Origin: Mycolicibacterium rufum
Lineage (GTDB): Bacteria; Actinomycetota; Actinomycetes; Mycobacteriales; Mycobacteriaceae
Length of the DNA: 64,000 nt
NCBI RefSeq assembly: GCF_022374875.2
Contig: NZ_CP092427.2
Location: 3,100,001-3,164,000, forward strand
Direction: 5' to 3'
Shown here: in pieces, positions 1-9,011 of the stretch
How the letters are laid out: the number at the start of each line of letters is the position of its first letter
Position numbering within the stretch: the stretch's first letter is position 1
Notes under the pieces: model-generated
The model's input: only the letters and a program-made list of their open reading frames with translations
Database searches by the model: none
Told to the model about the DNA's origin: nothing
Made by a program: the position numbers and the translations under genes

Positions 1-1316
1 CTCACCCACAGCATCCGCAGGCTGCCCTCCTCGGCGTAGCGGAACATCTGCATGGCGTGCGTCGGCGGGGCGTAGTGCGGAATCTGCATCGGCTCGACAT
101 TCCACAGCTGGGCCAGCTCCTCGATGTGGGAGTCGTTCGCCCAGTTGCGGAATCCGGCGAGATCACCGTCGGCGCCGCACTCCCGGGTGTTCTCCGCGGT
201 GGGCTGGCCGTTCATCTGCAACACCCCGCATCCGGGCTTGCCGAGCATGCCGCGCACCAGATGGATGTTGTTCACCTGCACCGAGGCGGCCGTCGCCTGG
301 TGGGACTGATAGAAACCCTGCAGCACCGTCGACAGCAGGCGCTCGGCGGTGCCGAGGATCTCCGCCGCCCGCCGCACATCGGATGCCTCGATCCGGCAGA
401 TCTCGGCGACGCGGTCCGGCGGGAACTCCGCCACCCGCTTGCTCAGCTCGTCGAAACCGACCGTGTGGGCATCGATGTACTCATGATCGACCCAGTCGTG
501 AGTCAGGATCTCGTGCAGCAGACCGTTCATCAGGGCGACGTTGGTGCCGGGCAGCGGCGCGAGGTGCACGGTCGCGTGCCGGGCCACGGGTGTGGGGCGG
601 GGGTCGACGCACAGCAGGGCCGGCGGGTTGGGGCCGGCGAGCCGGTCCAGCATCCGCATCCACAACACCGTCTGGGTCTCGGCGACGTTGTGGCCGAACA
701 GCGCGATGACATCGGCGTGGTCGACATCGGTGTAGGACCCGGGTTGACCGTCGCAGCCGAAGGACTCTTTGAGGGCTTCGGCGGCCGTCGCGGTGCAGAG
801 CCGGGTGTTGCCGTCGACGTGATTGGTGCCGATCGCGCCGTGGGCGATCACGCCCTGGGTGTAGTACTCCTCGATGAACAACTGGCCCGACGTGTAGAAC
901 CCGATCGCGCTGGGGCCCTGATCGGTGAGCAGGTGCTTGCTGCGGGCGACGATCGCGTTCATCGCGGTGTCCCAGTCGGTGTCGACGAGTTTTCCGTCGC
1001 GCCGGATCAGCGGGGTGGTCAGGCGGTCGGCTGAGGCGTTGGCCTGCCATCCGAACAGGTCCTTGGGGTCGAGGCGGCCGTGGTTCACCCGGTCGACAGC
1101 GCGCCCGCGCACCCCGACGATGCGGCCGTCCTTGACCGCGATGTCGAGCCCGTCGCCGTTGGAGTGCAACACCGCTGCCGACTGCACCCATGTGTCGACG
1201 TCGTCGGGCGAGACGCCGTCGTCGAGGAACATGTCGACTCGGGGCGGCCACTGCTCACCGGGCCCGTACGGCGTGCGGCGTCCCCACGGTTCGGCGATGC
1301 GGTCCCGACGTGCCAC
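1..1316 (-). CDS. Molybdopterin oxidoreductase (nitrate reductase/formate dehydrogenase-like), C-terminus off the window
   Basis: This is the N-terminal 438 residues or so of a molybdopterin-dependent oxidoreductase of the NasA/FdhA superfamily; the rest lies left of base 1. The start is the GTG at 1316 (MARRDRIAEPWG). Recognisable family stretches are the GLFGWQAN-like block (DLFGWQANAS), FYTSGQLFIEEYY, the NTRLCTATA cofactor-pocket block and GCGVLQMNGQPT. No N-terminal CxxC Fe-S ligand cluster is visible before the first domain, which is a feature of the mycobacterial members annotated as nitrate reductase-like. The true substrate cannot be read from sequence. It is divergent from the TetR gene at 1407 and shares a 91-base promoter region with it, so it is the likely repression target. 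Confidence 0.9.
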   Translation of the reverse strand, partial: MARRDRIAEPWGRRTPYGPGEQWPPRVDMFLDDGVSPDDVDTWVQSAAVLHSNGDGLDIAVKDGRIVGVRGRAVDRVNHGRLDPKDLFGWQANASADRLTTPLIRRDGKLVDTDWDTAMNAIVARSKHLLTDQGPSAIGFYTSGQLFIEEYYTQGVIAHGAIGTNHVDGNTRLCTATAAEALKESFGCDGQPGSYTDVDHADVIALFGHNVAETQTVLWMRMLDRLAGPNPPALLCVDPRPTPVARHATVHLAPLPGTNVALMNGLLHEILTHDWVDHEYIDAHTVGFDELSKRVAEFPPDRVAEICRIEASDVRRAAEILGTAERLLSTVLQGFYQSHQATAASVQVNNIHLVRGMLGKPGCGVLQMNGQPTAENTRECGADGDLAGFRNWANDSHIEELAQLWNVEPMQIPHYAPPTHAMQMFRYAEEGSLRMLWV

Positions 1317-1344
1317 GGCTTCACTCCTCGGATCGCCGGTCCGC

Positions 1345-1360
1345 TACAGACCGGTCTGTA
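1345..1360. promoter_or_regulatory. Perfect 16-base palindrome, probable TetR operator
   Basis: TACAGACCGGTCTGTA is a perfect dyad in the 90-base gap between the divergent molybdopterin oxidoreductase (start 1316) and TetR gene (start 1407). TetR-family repressors typically bind such dyads between divergent genes. The assignment to this TetR is inference from position. Confidence 0.7.
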
Positions 1361-1406
1361 TCGTCAGCAGTGATACCCGTCGCACCCGGAGTGAAACTGG
1401 ACCCGC

Positions 1407-1988
1407 ATGACCGTCGACACGTCTTCGTCAGCCCGGCAGCGCATCCTCGCGACGGCCTACGAGTTGTTCACCCGCCGGGGCATCCGCGACGTCGGGGTGG
1501 ACGAGGTGGTGCAGAAGGCCGCGGTGGCGAAGACGACGCTGTACCGACACTTCCCGTCCAAGGACGACCTGGTGGTCGCGTTCCTCGCCGAGCGGGAACA
1601 GGCGTGGACCGTCGAGATCGTCGAGAAGCAGTCGCAGTTGCGTGCCGACGATCCGGCGGGGCGGCTGCTGGCGATCTTCGACGTGTTCGACGACTGGTTC
1701 GCCGAGCACACCGACTTCGAGTCGTGCTCGTTCGTCAAGGTTCTTCTCGAGATGGGCGCCGACGGCCGGATCGGCGAGGCGTGCATTGCGCATCTGGCGG
1801 CGATCCGCGGAATCGTCGCCGAGCGGGCCCGGCTCGCCGGCTTGCGTGACGTCGAGGAGTTCACGCTCGCGTTCAACGTGCTCATGAAGGGCAGCATCAT
1901 CGCCGCCGCCGAAGGTGATCGTGCCGCGGCGCGGCGCGCCAGACCGATCGCCGCGTGGTTGATCGAGCGTCACCGCACGGGCAGGTGA
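1407..1988 (+). CDS. TetR/AcrR family transcriptional regulator
   Basis: 193-residue repressor with an N-terminal TetR helix-turn-helix at about residues 12-56 (ILATAYELFTRRG, then AKTTLYRHFPSKDDL) and an alpha-helical ligand-binding domain after it. Length fits the family. ATG start at 1407. It is divergent from the molybdopterin oxidoreductase, with a perfect dyad at 1345-1360 between them, so it probably controls itself and that enzyme. Its 3' end overlaps the convergent methyltransferase gene by 19 bases. The ligand is unknown. Confidence 0.93.
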   Translation: MTVDTSSSARQRILATAYELFTRRGIRDVGVDEVVQKAAVAKTTLYRHFPSKDDLVVAFLAEREQAWTVEIVEKQSQLRADDPAGRLLAIFDVFDDWFAEHTDFESCSFVKVLLEMGADGRIGEACIAHLAAIRGIVAERARLAGLRDVEEFTLAFNVLMKGSIIAAAEGDRAAARRARPIAAWLIERHRTGR

Positions 1989-2611
1989 GCCGACACCCTC
2001 GCCTGACCGACGACCAGTGGACGCACGATGGCCGGCATCCCGCGCCAGGAGGCCGGGTCGACCTCCGCGGTCAGGCCGCACGCCTGCATCGTCTCCAGTG
2101 TCGTTCTGTTGCAGACACATCCGCCGGCGAAGGCGCGCCACGGTCGGAGCAGTGCGTCCTGGCAGGTGGCCAGCAAGCGCGACTGTGCCCGCACGTGCTC
2201 GATGAACAGCAACCGCCCGCCGGGGCGCAGCACCCGCGCGATCTCGCCCAGCGCCCGCTCGGGGTCGGCGACGGTGCACAGCACGAGTGTCGCGACGACG
2301 GTGTCGACCGACGCGTCGGGCAGGGGCAGGTGCTCGGCGGGCGCGTCGACGATCGAGGCGGTGCGGCCGTGTCTCCGGAGCCGCCTCGCGAGGCGACGCC
2401 GCATGCCCGGTTCGGGTTCGCTCAGAATCAGCGCGTCGATCTCGGCGGGGTAGTGGGGGATGTTCAGGCCGGTGCCGGCGCCGATCTCGAGGACCCGTCC
2501 GCGGGCGGCGGCCACCAGGGCGCGGCGTCGACGGCGCATCCCCGCGATCTCGCCCCACCACAGGAACGGGTCGTAGAGCAGTGCCATCACGCGCAGCCAT
2601 GCCTGGTTCAT
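1970..2611 (-). CDS. Class I SAM-dependent methyltransferase, METTL7-like
   Basis: 213-residue methyltransferase. The SAM-binding glycine motif VLEIGAGTGLN sits at about residues 40-50, followed by the acidic SEPEPGM loop and the LRPGGRLLFIEHV strand typical of Methyltransf_11 proteins. The late GGCVCNRTTLE stretch resembles the conserved Cys-containing segment of METTL7/TMT1-type enzymes, which methylate lipid or thiol substrates, so a small-molecule acceptor is more likely than nucleic acid. ATG start at 2611. It converges on and overlaps the TetR gene. The downstream gene at 2693 has the same orientation but is separated by 81 bases. Confidence 0.85.
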   Translation of the reverse strand: MNQAWLRVMALLYDPFLWWGEIAGMRRRRRALVAAARGRVLEIGAGTGLNIPHYPAEIDALILSEPEPGMRRRLARRLRRHGRTASIVDAPAEHLPLPDASVDTVVATLVLCTVADPERALGEIARVLRPGGRLLFIEHVRAQSRLLATCQDALLRPWRAFAGGCVCNRTTLETMQACGLTAEVDPASWRGMPAIVRPLVVGQARVSAHLPVR

Positions 2612-2692
2612 GGACCGAACCCTAGAAGGGGCGACGGAGGCGGCGCATCGCCTGAACCGGCCATCGTCGGGGCGTGGCCGATTCCGGTGACG

Positions 2693-3736
2693 TCACAGCA
2701 ATCCGAGCCGGGTCGCGTCGGCGACCGCCGCGGTCCGAGACGGGCTGCTGAGCTTGCGGCGGATGTTGGCGACGTGTCGGTGCACGGTGTGCGGGCTGAC
2801 GGTCAGCTGCTCGGCGATCTCGCGGTCGCTCAGCCCCCGCGCCACGCAGCGCAGGATCTCCTTCTCGCGCGCCGAGAGGAGTGCGGCACCGGGCGACGTC
2901 TGCTCTGGCGGGAGTGACACCATCCCGCTGCGGCAGGCGCGGACGACGGAGTCGACGTCGCCGTGCCAGGGGAAGTGCGAACTGCCCTGTAGCGGAACGA
3001 GAGTCGCGCCGGGGATGGCGGCGGCGACCTCGCGTCCGAGTCGATAGGGGACGGCCCGGTCGTCGCGGCGGTGCACGACGGTGGTCGGAGCGCGGACGGC
3101 GGCCAGGTGGTCGCGCACGTCGAGCCGGTACACCATGCCCAGCAGCGCCGCGGCGGTCTGCGCGGTGGCTGATGCGCGCTGCAGTCCGGCGAAGCGGTCG
3201 TGGTCGGCGGCGTCGGCGCGGCCGAGGAAGATGTCACCGAGCACTCGTGACCCGAGGCCCCAGTGCGCGTCGACCGCCGACACGATCGCCTCGGCCACCC
3301 CGGGCGGCGTCAGCACGTCGCCGCGGGCGTAGGCGCCGTAGAGGATCAGCCGGTCCACCCGCTCGGGATACTCTGCGGCGAAGGCGACCGCGGTGCAGCT
3401 GCCCGACGAGCCGCCCACCAGCGACACCCGGTGCAACCCGAGCTCATCGCAGACTGCGCGCAGCGTGGCCACTTCGGCATCGAGCGTCAGCTCGGATTCG
3501 CCGACGACCCGGTCGGACATGCCGACGCCGAGACGGTCGTAGCGGATCAGCGTGCGGTCAGCGGCGATGCCCTCCCAGAACCGCCGAACCCCGGGGTGCT
3601 GCCAGTCGAGTTCGAGGTGGCTCACCCACCAGGCCGGGGCGACGAGCGGCGGCTCCCCGCTGTCCGCCGGACCGCGCACCTCGTACGCCAGTCGGCGGTC
3701 ACCGAGGGACAGGAACCGAATCCCGGGCGGACCCAC
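2693..3736 (-). CDS. Alpha/beta hydrolase fused to a LuxR-type DNA-binding domain
   Basis: 347-residue fusion. Residues 1 to about 265 form an alpha/beta hydrolase with nucleophile elbow G-G-S-S-G (Ser110) and a probable catalytic His in GSSHFPWHG. The last 65 residues are a LuxR/GerE helix-turn-helix (LSAREKEILRCVARG, then SPHTVHRHVANIRRKL). The hydrolase part may sense or destroy a ligand ester or lactone while the C-terminus binds DNA; that is inference. The GTG start at 3736 lies inside the upstream LacI gene (38-base overlap, same strand), so the two regulators are probably co-transcribed and translationally coupled. Confidence 0.88.
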   Translation of the reverse strand: MGPPGIRFLSLGDRRLAYEVRGPADSGEPPLVAPAWWVSHLELDWQHPGVRRFWEGIAADRTLIRYDRLGVGMSDRVVGESELTLDAEVATLRAVCDELGLHRVSLVGGSSGSCTAVAFAAEYPERVDRLILYGAYARGDVLTPPGVAEAIVSAVDAHWGLGSRVLGDIFLGRADAADHDRFAGLQRASATAQTAAALLGMVYRLDVRDHLAAVRAPTTVVHRRDDRAVPYRLGREVAAAIPGATLVPLQGSSHFPWHGDVDSVVRACRSGMVSLPPEQTSPGAALLSAREKEILRCVARGLSDREIAEQLTVSPHTVHRHVANIRRKLSSPSRTAAVADATRLGLL

Positions 3737-4778
3737 CCGCTGAGCGTACGACGTCGTGACCGGCCGCCATGCTGCTGCCGCGCACGATCAGCTCCGGCTC
3801 GAGGATCACCGACTCGGGCTGCCGGCCGGCGAGCACCTCCAGCAGCAATCCGACCGCGCGGCGGCCCATGTCGTGCATCGGGGAGCGAATGGTGGTCAAC
3901 GGCACCGCGCCGCCCTCGGCCAGCGGTGTGTCGTTGTATCCGACGAGGGCGACGTCGTCCGGAACGTGGATGCCCCGGTCGCGCAGGACGCCGAACGCTC
4001 CGATGGCCGCGAAGTCGTTGGTCGCGAAGATGGCGTCAGGCACCGAACCGCCGGCCAGAATCTGCTCGATCGCGGCACGTCCCCCCGCTGGATCGAAACC
4101 CGTGTACACGATGCGCTCGGGTGGGACGTCGATCCCGTTGTCGCGCAACGCCTCCACGCAGCCGGCCGACCGCAGGCGGGCGGTCGAGGTGAACTCCAGG
4201 CCGGCCAGGATCGCCACGTCCCGCCGGCCCGTCTCGGCGAGGTGCTGACCGACCAGCCGGCCGCCCTTGTGGTCGTCCACCGTCGCCGACGGATAGTTCC
4301 CCGCGCTGCGCGACACCAGGGCGAACTTGATGCCCTGGTCGTGCACCTCGTCGAGGAACCGGTGGTCGAGATGCGCGTCGCCGTAGATCAATCCGTCGAC
4401 GCGGCGGTCGATCATCATCCGGGTGCGGGCGCGCTGGTTCTCGGCGACGTCGCGGGAGTTCGTCACAAAGGTCGACAGGCCGGCCTCGGACGCGGCCTCC
4501 TCGATGCCCTCGTAGATGGTCGCGAGCACGTAGTCCTGCAGTCGCGGCACCATCACGCCGATCAGACCGGAGCGCCGGGTGCGCAGGCTCGACGCCTGCG
4601 GGTTGGGGGAGTAGCCGTGCTGCTCGGCGAACGCTCGGATGCGGGCGACCGTCTCGGCCGATCCCCACCGCAGCGCGTCGGTGCCCGGAGTGGCCAGAAC
4701 GCGGGACACCGTGGAGGGGCTCACGCCGAGCTCGTCGGCGATCTTCCGTAGCGTCATCGGGCCCTGTCGTGCCGCCAC
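3699..4778 (-). CDS. LacI-family transcriptional repressor
   Basis: LacI/GalR regulator of about 359 residues. The N-terminal helix-turn-helix begins MTLRKIADELGVSPSTVSRVL and is followed by the hinge and a periplasmic-binding-protein-like effector domain (LIGVMVPRLQDY, ATNDFAAIGAFGVLRD, VALVGYNDT). The GTG at 4778 or the ATG at 4757 are the plausible starts; a longer frame to 4817 would add residues unlike the family. It is divergent from the catabolic operon starting at 4932, and three AACG(A/T)TT repeats at 4844-4894 fit LacI operators, so it very likely represses that operon. The inducer is probably the substrate or a pathway intermediate. Confidence 0.92.
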   Translation of the reverse strand: MAARQGPMTLRKIADELGVSPSTVSRVLATPGTDALRWGSAETVARIRAFAEQHGYSPNPQASSLRTRRSGLIGVMVPRLQDYVLATIYEGIEEAASEAGLSTFVTNSRDVAENQRARTRMMIDRRVDGLIYGDAHLDHRFLDEVHDQGIKFALVSRSAGNYPSATVDDHKGGRLVGQHLAETGRRDVAILAGLEFTSTARLRSAGCVEALRDNGIDVPPERIVYTGFDPAGGRAAIEQILAGGSVPDAIFATNDFAAIGAFGVLRDRGIHVPDDVALVGYNDTPLAEGGAVPLTTIRSPMHDMGRRAVGLLLEVLAGRQPESVILEPELIVRGSSMAAGHDVVRSAGGSARDSVPVPR

Positions 4779-4843
4779 CGCCAACCACCCTCCGTGATGT
4801 GGCACCCACCCTAACAAGCCGTCCGATTGTTACGTGAGCGTTT

Positions 4844-4894
4844 ACACAAACGTTTGGCGAGAGTTACACAAACGATTGCGGACAACGATTGTGT
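4844..4894. promoter_or_regulatory. Three LacI operator-like repeats
   Basis: Site A (4844-4856) is ACACAAACGTTTG and contains the perfect dyad CAAACGTTTG. Site B (4866-4878) is ACACAAACGATTG. Site C (4883-4894) reads ACACAATCGTTG on the minus strand. All are centred on CG within AACG(A/T)TT, as expected for LacI-family operators. Centres of A and B are 22 bases apart (two helical turns) and B and C 13 apart. They sit between the divergent repressor and the asparaginase-led operon. Confidence 0.75.
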
Positions 4895-4931
4895 TGTGAT
4901 TCACTCGGAACATGCCGATGCGGGACATCCC

Positions 4932-5942
4932 ATGACGCGGATCGCGGTGATCGCCACCGGAGGCACCATCGCCTCGACGGCGACAGAGGGAGGCGTGGTC
5001 GCCACCCGTACCGCCGCCGCCGTGCTGGAAGGCGCGGTGTTCGACGGCATCGACATCGAGACCCACGACCTCATGACGGTGGGTTCCTACCGCATGACCC
5101 TGGCCCATCTGCGAGCGATCAGCGACGCCGTGGCGTCGTTGCTGCGGCGCACCCAGGACCCCGTCGACGGCATCGTGATCACCCACGGCACCGACACGAT
5201 GGAGGAGACCGCACTCCTCCTCGACCTCGTCCACGACGATGAGCGCCCGGTTGTCCTCACCGGTGCGCAGCGGGCCGGTGACGCCGTCGACGGCGACGGC
5301 CCGCGCAACCTCGCCGACGCCGTGCTGACCGCTGCGGCGCCCCAGTGCCGCGGTCTGGGGGCGCTCATCGTGTTCGCGGGGCGGATCCTGCCGGCGCGAG
5401 GCACGCGGAAGGTGCACACCACCGCACTGGACGCGTTCCGGTCGTCCGCCGGCGGTGATCTCGGAACCGTCGCCGACGGCACCGTGACGGTCGGCGCGGT
5501 GCCGCGGCGCCCCGCTCCGCTGCCGCGGCCGAGCGCCGCATTCGAGGACATCCGGGTCGACCTGATCGAGATGTATCCGGGCGCCGACGATGTGCTGATC
5601 GGCGCCGCCGTCTCCGCGGGTGCCCGCGGCATCGTGCTGGCCGGCACCGGCATCGGCAACGCCAACCCCGTGGTGGTCGCGGCGGTGCGCGACCTCGTGA
5701 GCGCCGACGTGGCGGTCGTGTTGTCCACCCGGGTTCCCGAGGGGCCGGTGCAGGGCGTCTACGGCGACGGCGGCGGAGCCGATCTGGTGGCGGCCGGCGT
5801 TCCGACCGCGTCCGGACTGCCGGCCACGCAGCTGCGAATCCTGTTGGCGCTCTGGCTATCCGAGAACAAAGCCGACGCGGCGCGAGTCAGATCGATGATC
5901 GCGACATACGCAGACATGAAAACGCACAACAGAGAGGAATGA
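4932..5942 (+). CDS. Asparaginase-like amidohydrolase (candidate half-amidase)
   Basis: 336-residue member of the type II asparaginase/glutaminase family (COG0252). The N-terminal nucleophile motif TGGTIAST places Thr12; the second motif HGTDTMEETA gives Thr87-Asp88; Lys160 in GTRKVHTT completes the usual catalytic set. I chose ATG 4932 because the family starts directly with MTRIAVIATGGT; the longer frame from 4827 would run through the operator repeats. No signal peptide is visible, so it is cytoplasmic. As first gene of a LacI-controlled operon with an imidase-like hydrolase and a carrier, it may hydrolyse a dicarboxylic half-amide rather than serve nitrogen assimilation from asparagine. 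That role is inference. Confidence 0.87.
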   Translation: MTRIAVIATGGTIASTATEGGVVATRTAAAVLEGAVFDGIDIETHDLMTVGSYRMTLAHLRAISDAVASLLRRTQDPVDGIVITHGTDTMEETALLLDLVHDDERPVVLTGAQRAGDAVDGDGPRNLADAVLTAAAPQCRGLGALIVFAGRILPARGTRKVHTTALDAFRSSAGGDLGTVADGTVTVGAVPRRPAPLPRPSAAFEDIRVDLIEMYPGADDVLIGAAVSAGARGIVLAGTGIGNANPVVVAAVRDLVSADVAVVLSTRVPEGPVQGVYGDGGGADLVAAGVPTASGLPATQLRILLALWLSENKADAARVRSMIATYADMKTHNREE

Positions 5943-5945
5943 CCC

Positions 5946-6824
5946 ATGGCCAAAGAGATCTTCGTGGCTTTCGGCATCGACGTCGACGCGGTCGGCGGCT
6001 GGCTCGGCTCCTACGGCGGGGAGAACTCACCCGGCGACATCTCCCGCGGTGTCTTCGCCGGCGAGGTGGGCGTACCGCGCCTCAACACGCTGCTCCAGCG
6101 CTATGACCTGCCCGCCACCTGGTTCTGGCCCGGCCACTCGATCGAGACGTTCCCCGAGCAGTTCGACGCGGTGGTCGCATCGGGCCACGAGATCGGCGTG
6201 CACGGCTACAGCCATGAGAACCCGATCGCTATGACGCGCGAGCAGGAGTCCGAGATCCTGGATTACTGCCTGGATCTCATCACCACTCGTACCGGGAACC
6301 GGCCCACCGGCTACGTCGCACCCTGGTGGGAATTCAGCAGGGTCACCAACGAACTGCTCGTCGAACGCGGCATCACCTACGACCACTCGCTGATGCACCG
6401 CGACTTCGAACCGTATTACGTGCGCGTCGGTGACTCCTGGACGCCCATCGACTACGACAAGCCTGCCGCCGAGTGGATGAAGCCGCTGGTGCGTGGCGAG
6501 GAGACCGACCTGGTCGAGATCCCCGCCAGCTGGTACCTCGACGACCTGCCCCCGATGATGTTCATCAAGGGCAGCCCCAACAGCCACGGCTTCGTCAATC
6601 CGCGCCATATCGAGGAGATGTGGCGAGACCAGTTCGACTGGGTCTACCGGGAATACGACTACGCGGTGTTCACCTTCACCATCCACCCCGACGTGTCCGG
6701 CCGCCCCCAGGTCCTGCTGATGCTCGAGCGCCTGATCGAGCACATCAACTCCCACGACGGGGTCACCTGGGCCAACTTCAACACCATCGCCGAGGACTTC
6801 AAGAAGCGGCGCCCTCGCCACTGA
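5946..6824 (+). CDS. Polysaccharide deacetylase-fold hydrolase, HpPgdA/cyclic-imidase-like
   Basis: 292-residue NodB-fold metal hydrolase. The metal ligands are present as Asp14 in GIDVDA and His86/His90 in HGYSH, at the same spacing as in Helicobacter pylori PgdA. The same subfamily includes the Pseudomonas putida cyclic imide hydrolase and is related to PuuE allantoinase. There is no signal peptide, which argues against a cell-wall deacetylase. It follows the asparaginase-like gene by 3 bases with a good AGAGAGGA ribosome binding site. Next to a half-amidase candidate and an importer, opening of a cyclic imide or related ring is the best guess. Confidence 0.82.
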   Translation: MAKEIFVAFGIDVDAVGGWLGSYGGENSPGDISRGVFAGEVGVPRLNTLLQRYDLPATWFWPGHSIETFPEQFDAVVASGHEIGVHGYSHENPIAMTREQESEILDYCLDLITTRTGNRPTGYVAPWWEFSRVTNELLVERGITYDHSLMHRDFEPYYVRVGDSWTPIDYDKPAAEWMKPLVRGEETDLVEIPASWYLDDLPPMMFIKGSPNSHGFVNPRHIEEMWRDQFDWVYREYDYAVFTFTIHPDVSGRPQVLLMLERLIEHINSHDGVTWANFNTIAEDFKKRRPRH

Positions 6825-6852
6825 TCCATCCACTAGGAAGGGTTTCGCTCTC

Positions 6853-8223
6853 ATGTCAACTCCCAACACCCCGAAGGTCCCCGGGTTGCGGCGGGTCACC
6901 GGGAAAGAGACGCGGCGGGCGTCGGGCATCGCCTTCATCGCCTGGACCATCGCGGTGTACGACTTCATCCTGTTCGGCACGCTGCTGCCGCGCATCTCGG
7001 AGTCCTTCGGCTGGTCGACCAGTCGCGCGCTGCTGGTGTCCACCCTGGTCAGCGTCGGCACGGCGATCGTCGTCCTGCTCGTCGGTCCCATGGTCGACAA
7101 GCTGGGGCGGCGCAAGGGGATGATCATCTCGGTCGGCGGCACCGCCGCATCCTCGGCGGCCACGGCCGCCACCGTCGGCGCTGCATCGCTCATCGGGATC
7201 CGATCGATCAGCGGGCTCGGCCTGGCCGAGCAGTCGGTCAACGCCACCTACCTCAACGAGCTGTACGAGGTGACCGAGGACGAGGCGATCAAGAAGCGCC
7301 GCGGATTCGTCTACTCGATGGTGCAGACCGGCTGGCCGACCGGCGCGCTGCTGGCCGCCGGCTTCGTCGCGGTGATCACCGCGATCTTCGGGGCCGACGC
7401 CTGGCGAATCGCGTTCCTGCTGGCCACCATTCCGGCCGTTCTCGTCGCCCTGCTGTGCCGCACCCTCAAGGAGAGCCCGCAGTTCGAGGCGCAGCAACGC
7501 ATCCGTGCGCTGCGGCGCGACGGCAAGAACGACGAGGCAGTCGCGCTGGCCGCCGCGACCGCGACCGTCGAGCAGACCGCGGCCCCGTTCAAGCGGATCT
7601 TCACCGGGAAGCACCTGCGCAACACCCTCGTGCTGTCGCTGGCGTGGCTGCTGAACTGGTTCGGCATCCAGACGTTCTCCGTGCTCGGCACGACCGTGCT
7701 CGAAACGGGGAAGGGCATCGACGCCTCCAGCACTCTGATCCTGGTGGTGCTGTCGAACATCGTCGGCATCGCGGGCTATCTCGCCCACGGCTGGGCCGGC
7801 GACCGATTCGGCCGCCGCAACACCATCGCCGTCGGCTGGCTGGCCGCCGGCGTGTTCTTCGCGGCGATGCTGCTCGGACCGTCGAGCCCCGGCTACGTCC
7901 TCGTCACCTACATGATGGGGCTGTTCTTCCTGCTCGGGCCGTACGCCGCAATCATGTTCTTCCAGGCCGAGTGCTTCGACACCGACTGCCGCGCAACAGG
8001 AAGCGCGTTCATCGGCGCCATGTCCCAGCCCGGCGCCATCATCTCCGGATTCATCCTCACCGCGCTCACCGCGGCCAGCATCGGATACTCCACAGCGGCA
8101 CTGTGGGTGGGCGCCTTGGGCACGGTGATCTCCGGGATCGTGGTGCTGGGAGCCCACAAGGTGGCCCCGCCGAGCGCGTCGGAGGCGATGCAGCAGGCGA
8201 AGACCATCACCGAGGTGCAGTGA
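6853..8223 (+). CDS. MFS transporter, metabolite:H+ symporter type
   Basis: 456-residue major facilitator with about 12 membrane segments and the loop 2-3 motif DKLGRRKGM. The extra cytosolic sequence after segment 6 ([19 protein letters not shown]) resembles sugar/aromatic acid symporters. ATG 6853 lies 28 bases after the deacetylase-fold gene. Its TGA overlaps the ATG of the next SDR by one base (TGATG). It probably imports the substrate of the surrounding pathway; the substrate itself is not identifiable. Confidence 0.88.
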   Translation: MSTPNTPKVPGLRRVTGKETRRASGIAFIAWTIAVYDFILFGTLLPRISESFGWSTSRALLVSTLVSVGTAIVVLLVGPMVDKLGRRKGMIISVGGTAASSAATAATVGAASLIGIRSISGLGLAEQSVNATYLNELYEVTEDEAIKKRRGFVYSMVQTGWPTGALLAAGFVAVITAIFGADAWRIAFLLATIPAVLVALLCRTLKESPQFEAQQRIRALRRDGKNDEAVALAAATATVEQTAAPFKRIFTGKHLRNTLVLSLAWLLNWFGIQTFSVLGTTVLETGKGIDASSTLILVVLSNIVGIAGYLAHGWAGDRFGRRNTIAVGWLAAGVFFAAMLLGPSSPGYVLVTYMMGLFFLLGPYAAIMFFQAECFDTDCRATGSAFIGAMSQPGAIISGFILTALTAASIGYSTAALWVGALGTVISGIVVLGAHKVAPPSASEAMQQAKTITEVQ

Positions 8224-8987
8224 TGTCCGATCAGCCGGTCGCGATGATCACCGGCGCCGCGTCCGGGATCGGTGCCGCCACGGCGGTGTGCCTGGCAGAG
8301 AGAGGGATTCGTGTCGGCATCGGCACGTTTCCCGGTGATCCGCACGATCCCGAGACCACCTTGCGGGACGTGCGGGACGGCGGCGGGGAGGGACTGATCG
8401 TCGAGGTCGATGTCCGGTCCTCCGAATCCGTCGACGCCTTCGCCGAACGACTGGTCTCGACGTGGCAGCGTCTCGACATCGCTGTCGCCAACGCGGGCAT
8501 CCTGCGCGCCGCCGCCTTCGACACGCTCACCGACGAGCAGTGGCACGACCTCCTCGACGTCGACCTGCACGGAGTGATGCGCACCGCCCGCGCCGGTCTG
8601 CGACATATGGGCGAAGGTGGCTCCGTCACCGCAATCTCGTCGATCTCCGGTGGGGTGTACGGCTGGCAGGAGCACGCGCACTACGCCACCGCCAAGGCCG
8701 GCGTGCTCGGACTGGTCCGCAGCATCGCCGTCGAGTACGGGCCGCGCGGCATCCGCGCGAACGCGATCATCCCCGGACTCATCCGGACGCCGCAGTCCAC
8801 CGATGCGGTCAACTCACTCGGTCCCGAGGGGCTCGACCGCGCCGGCGGTTTCATCCCGTGGGGCCGGGTCGGCGAGCCGCGCGAGGTCGCCGAGGTGATC
8901 GCCTTCCTGTCCAGCCCCCAGGCCTCCTACGTCAGCGGTCAGGCGATCGTCGTCGACGGGGCGCTCACGGTGGCAATGCGCGACTGA
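8223..8987 (+). CDS. SDR-family NAD(P)-dependent oxidoreductase
   Basis: 254-residue classical short-chain dehydrogenase. TGAASGIG cofactor motif near residues 10-17, NAGIL, catalytic Ser in ISSISGG and YATAK active-site Tyr/Lys are all present. The start is the ATG at 8223 fused to the MFS stop (TGATG), so translation is coupled. In the operon it could oxidise a hydroxyl group of the imported compound or of the acid released from it. Confidence 0.9.
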   Translation: MSDQPVAMITGAASGIGAATAVCLAERGIRVGIGTFPGDPHDPETTLRDVRDGGGEGLIVEVDVRSSESVDAFAERLVSTWQRLDIAVANAGILRAAAFDTLTDEQWHDLLDVDLHGVMRTARAGLRHMGEGGSVTAISSISGGVYGWQEHAHYATAKAGVLGLVRSIAVEYGPRGIRANAIIPGLIRTPQSTDAVNSLGPEGLDRAGGFIPWGRVGEPREVAEVIAFLSSPQASYVSGQAIVVDGALTVAMRD

Positions 8988-9011
8988 CACACGAGGATTG
9001 GTGGACCAGAG

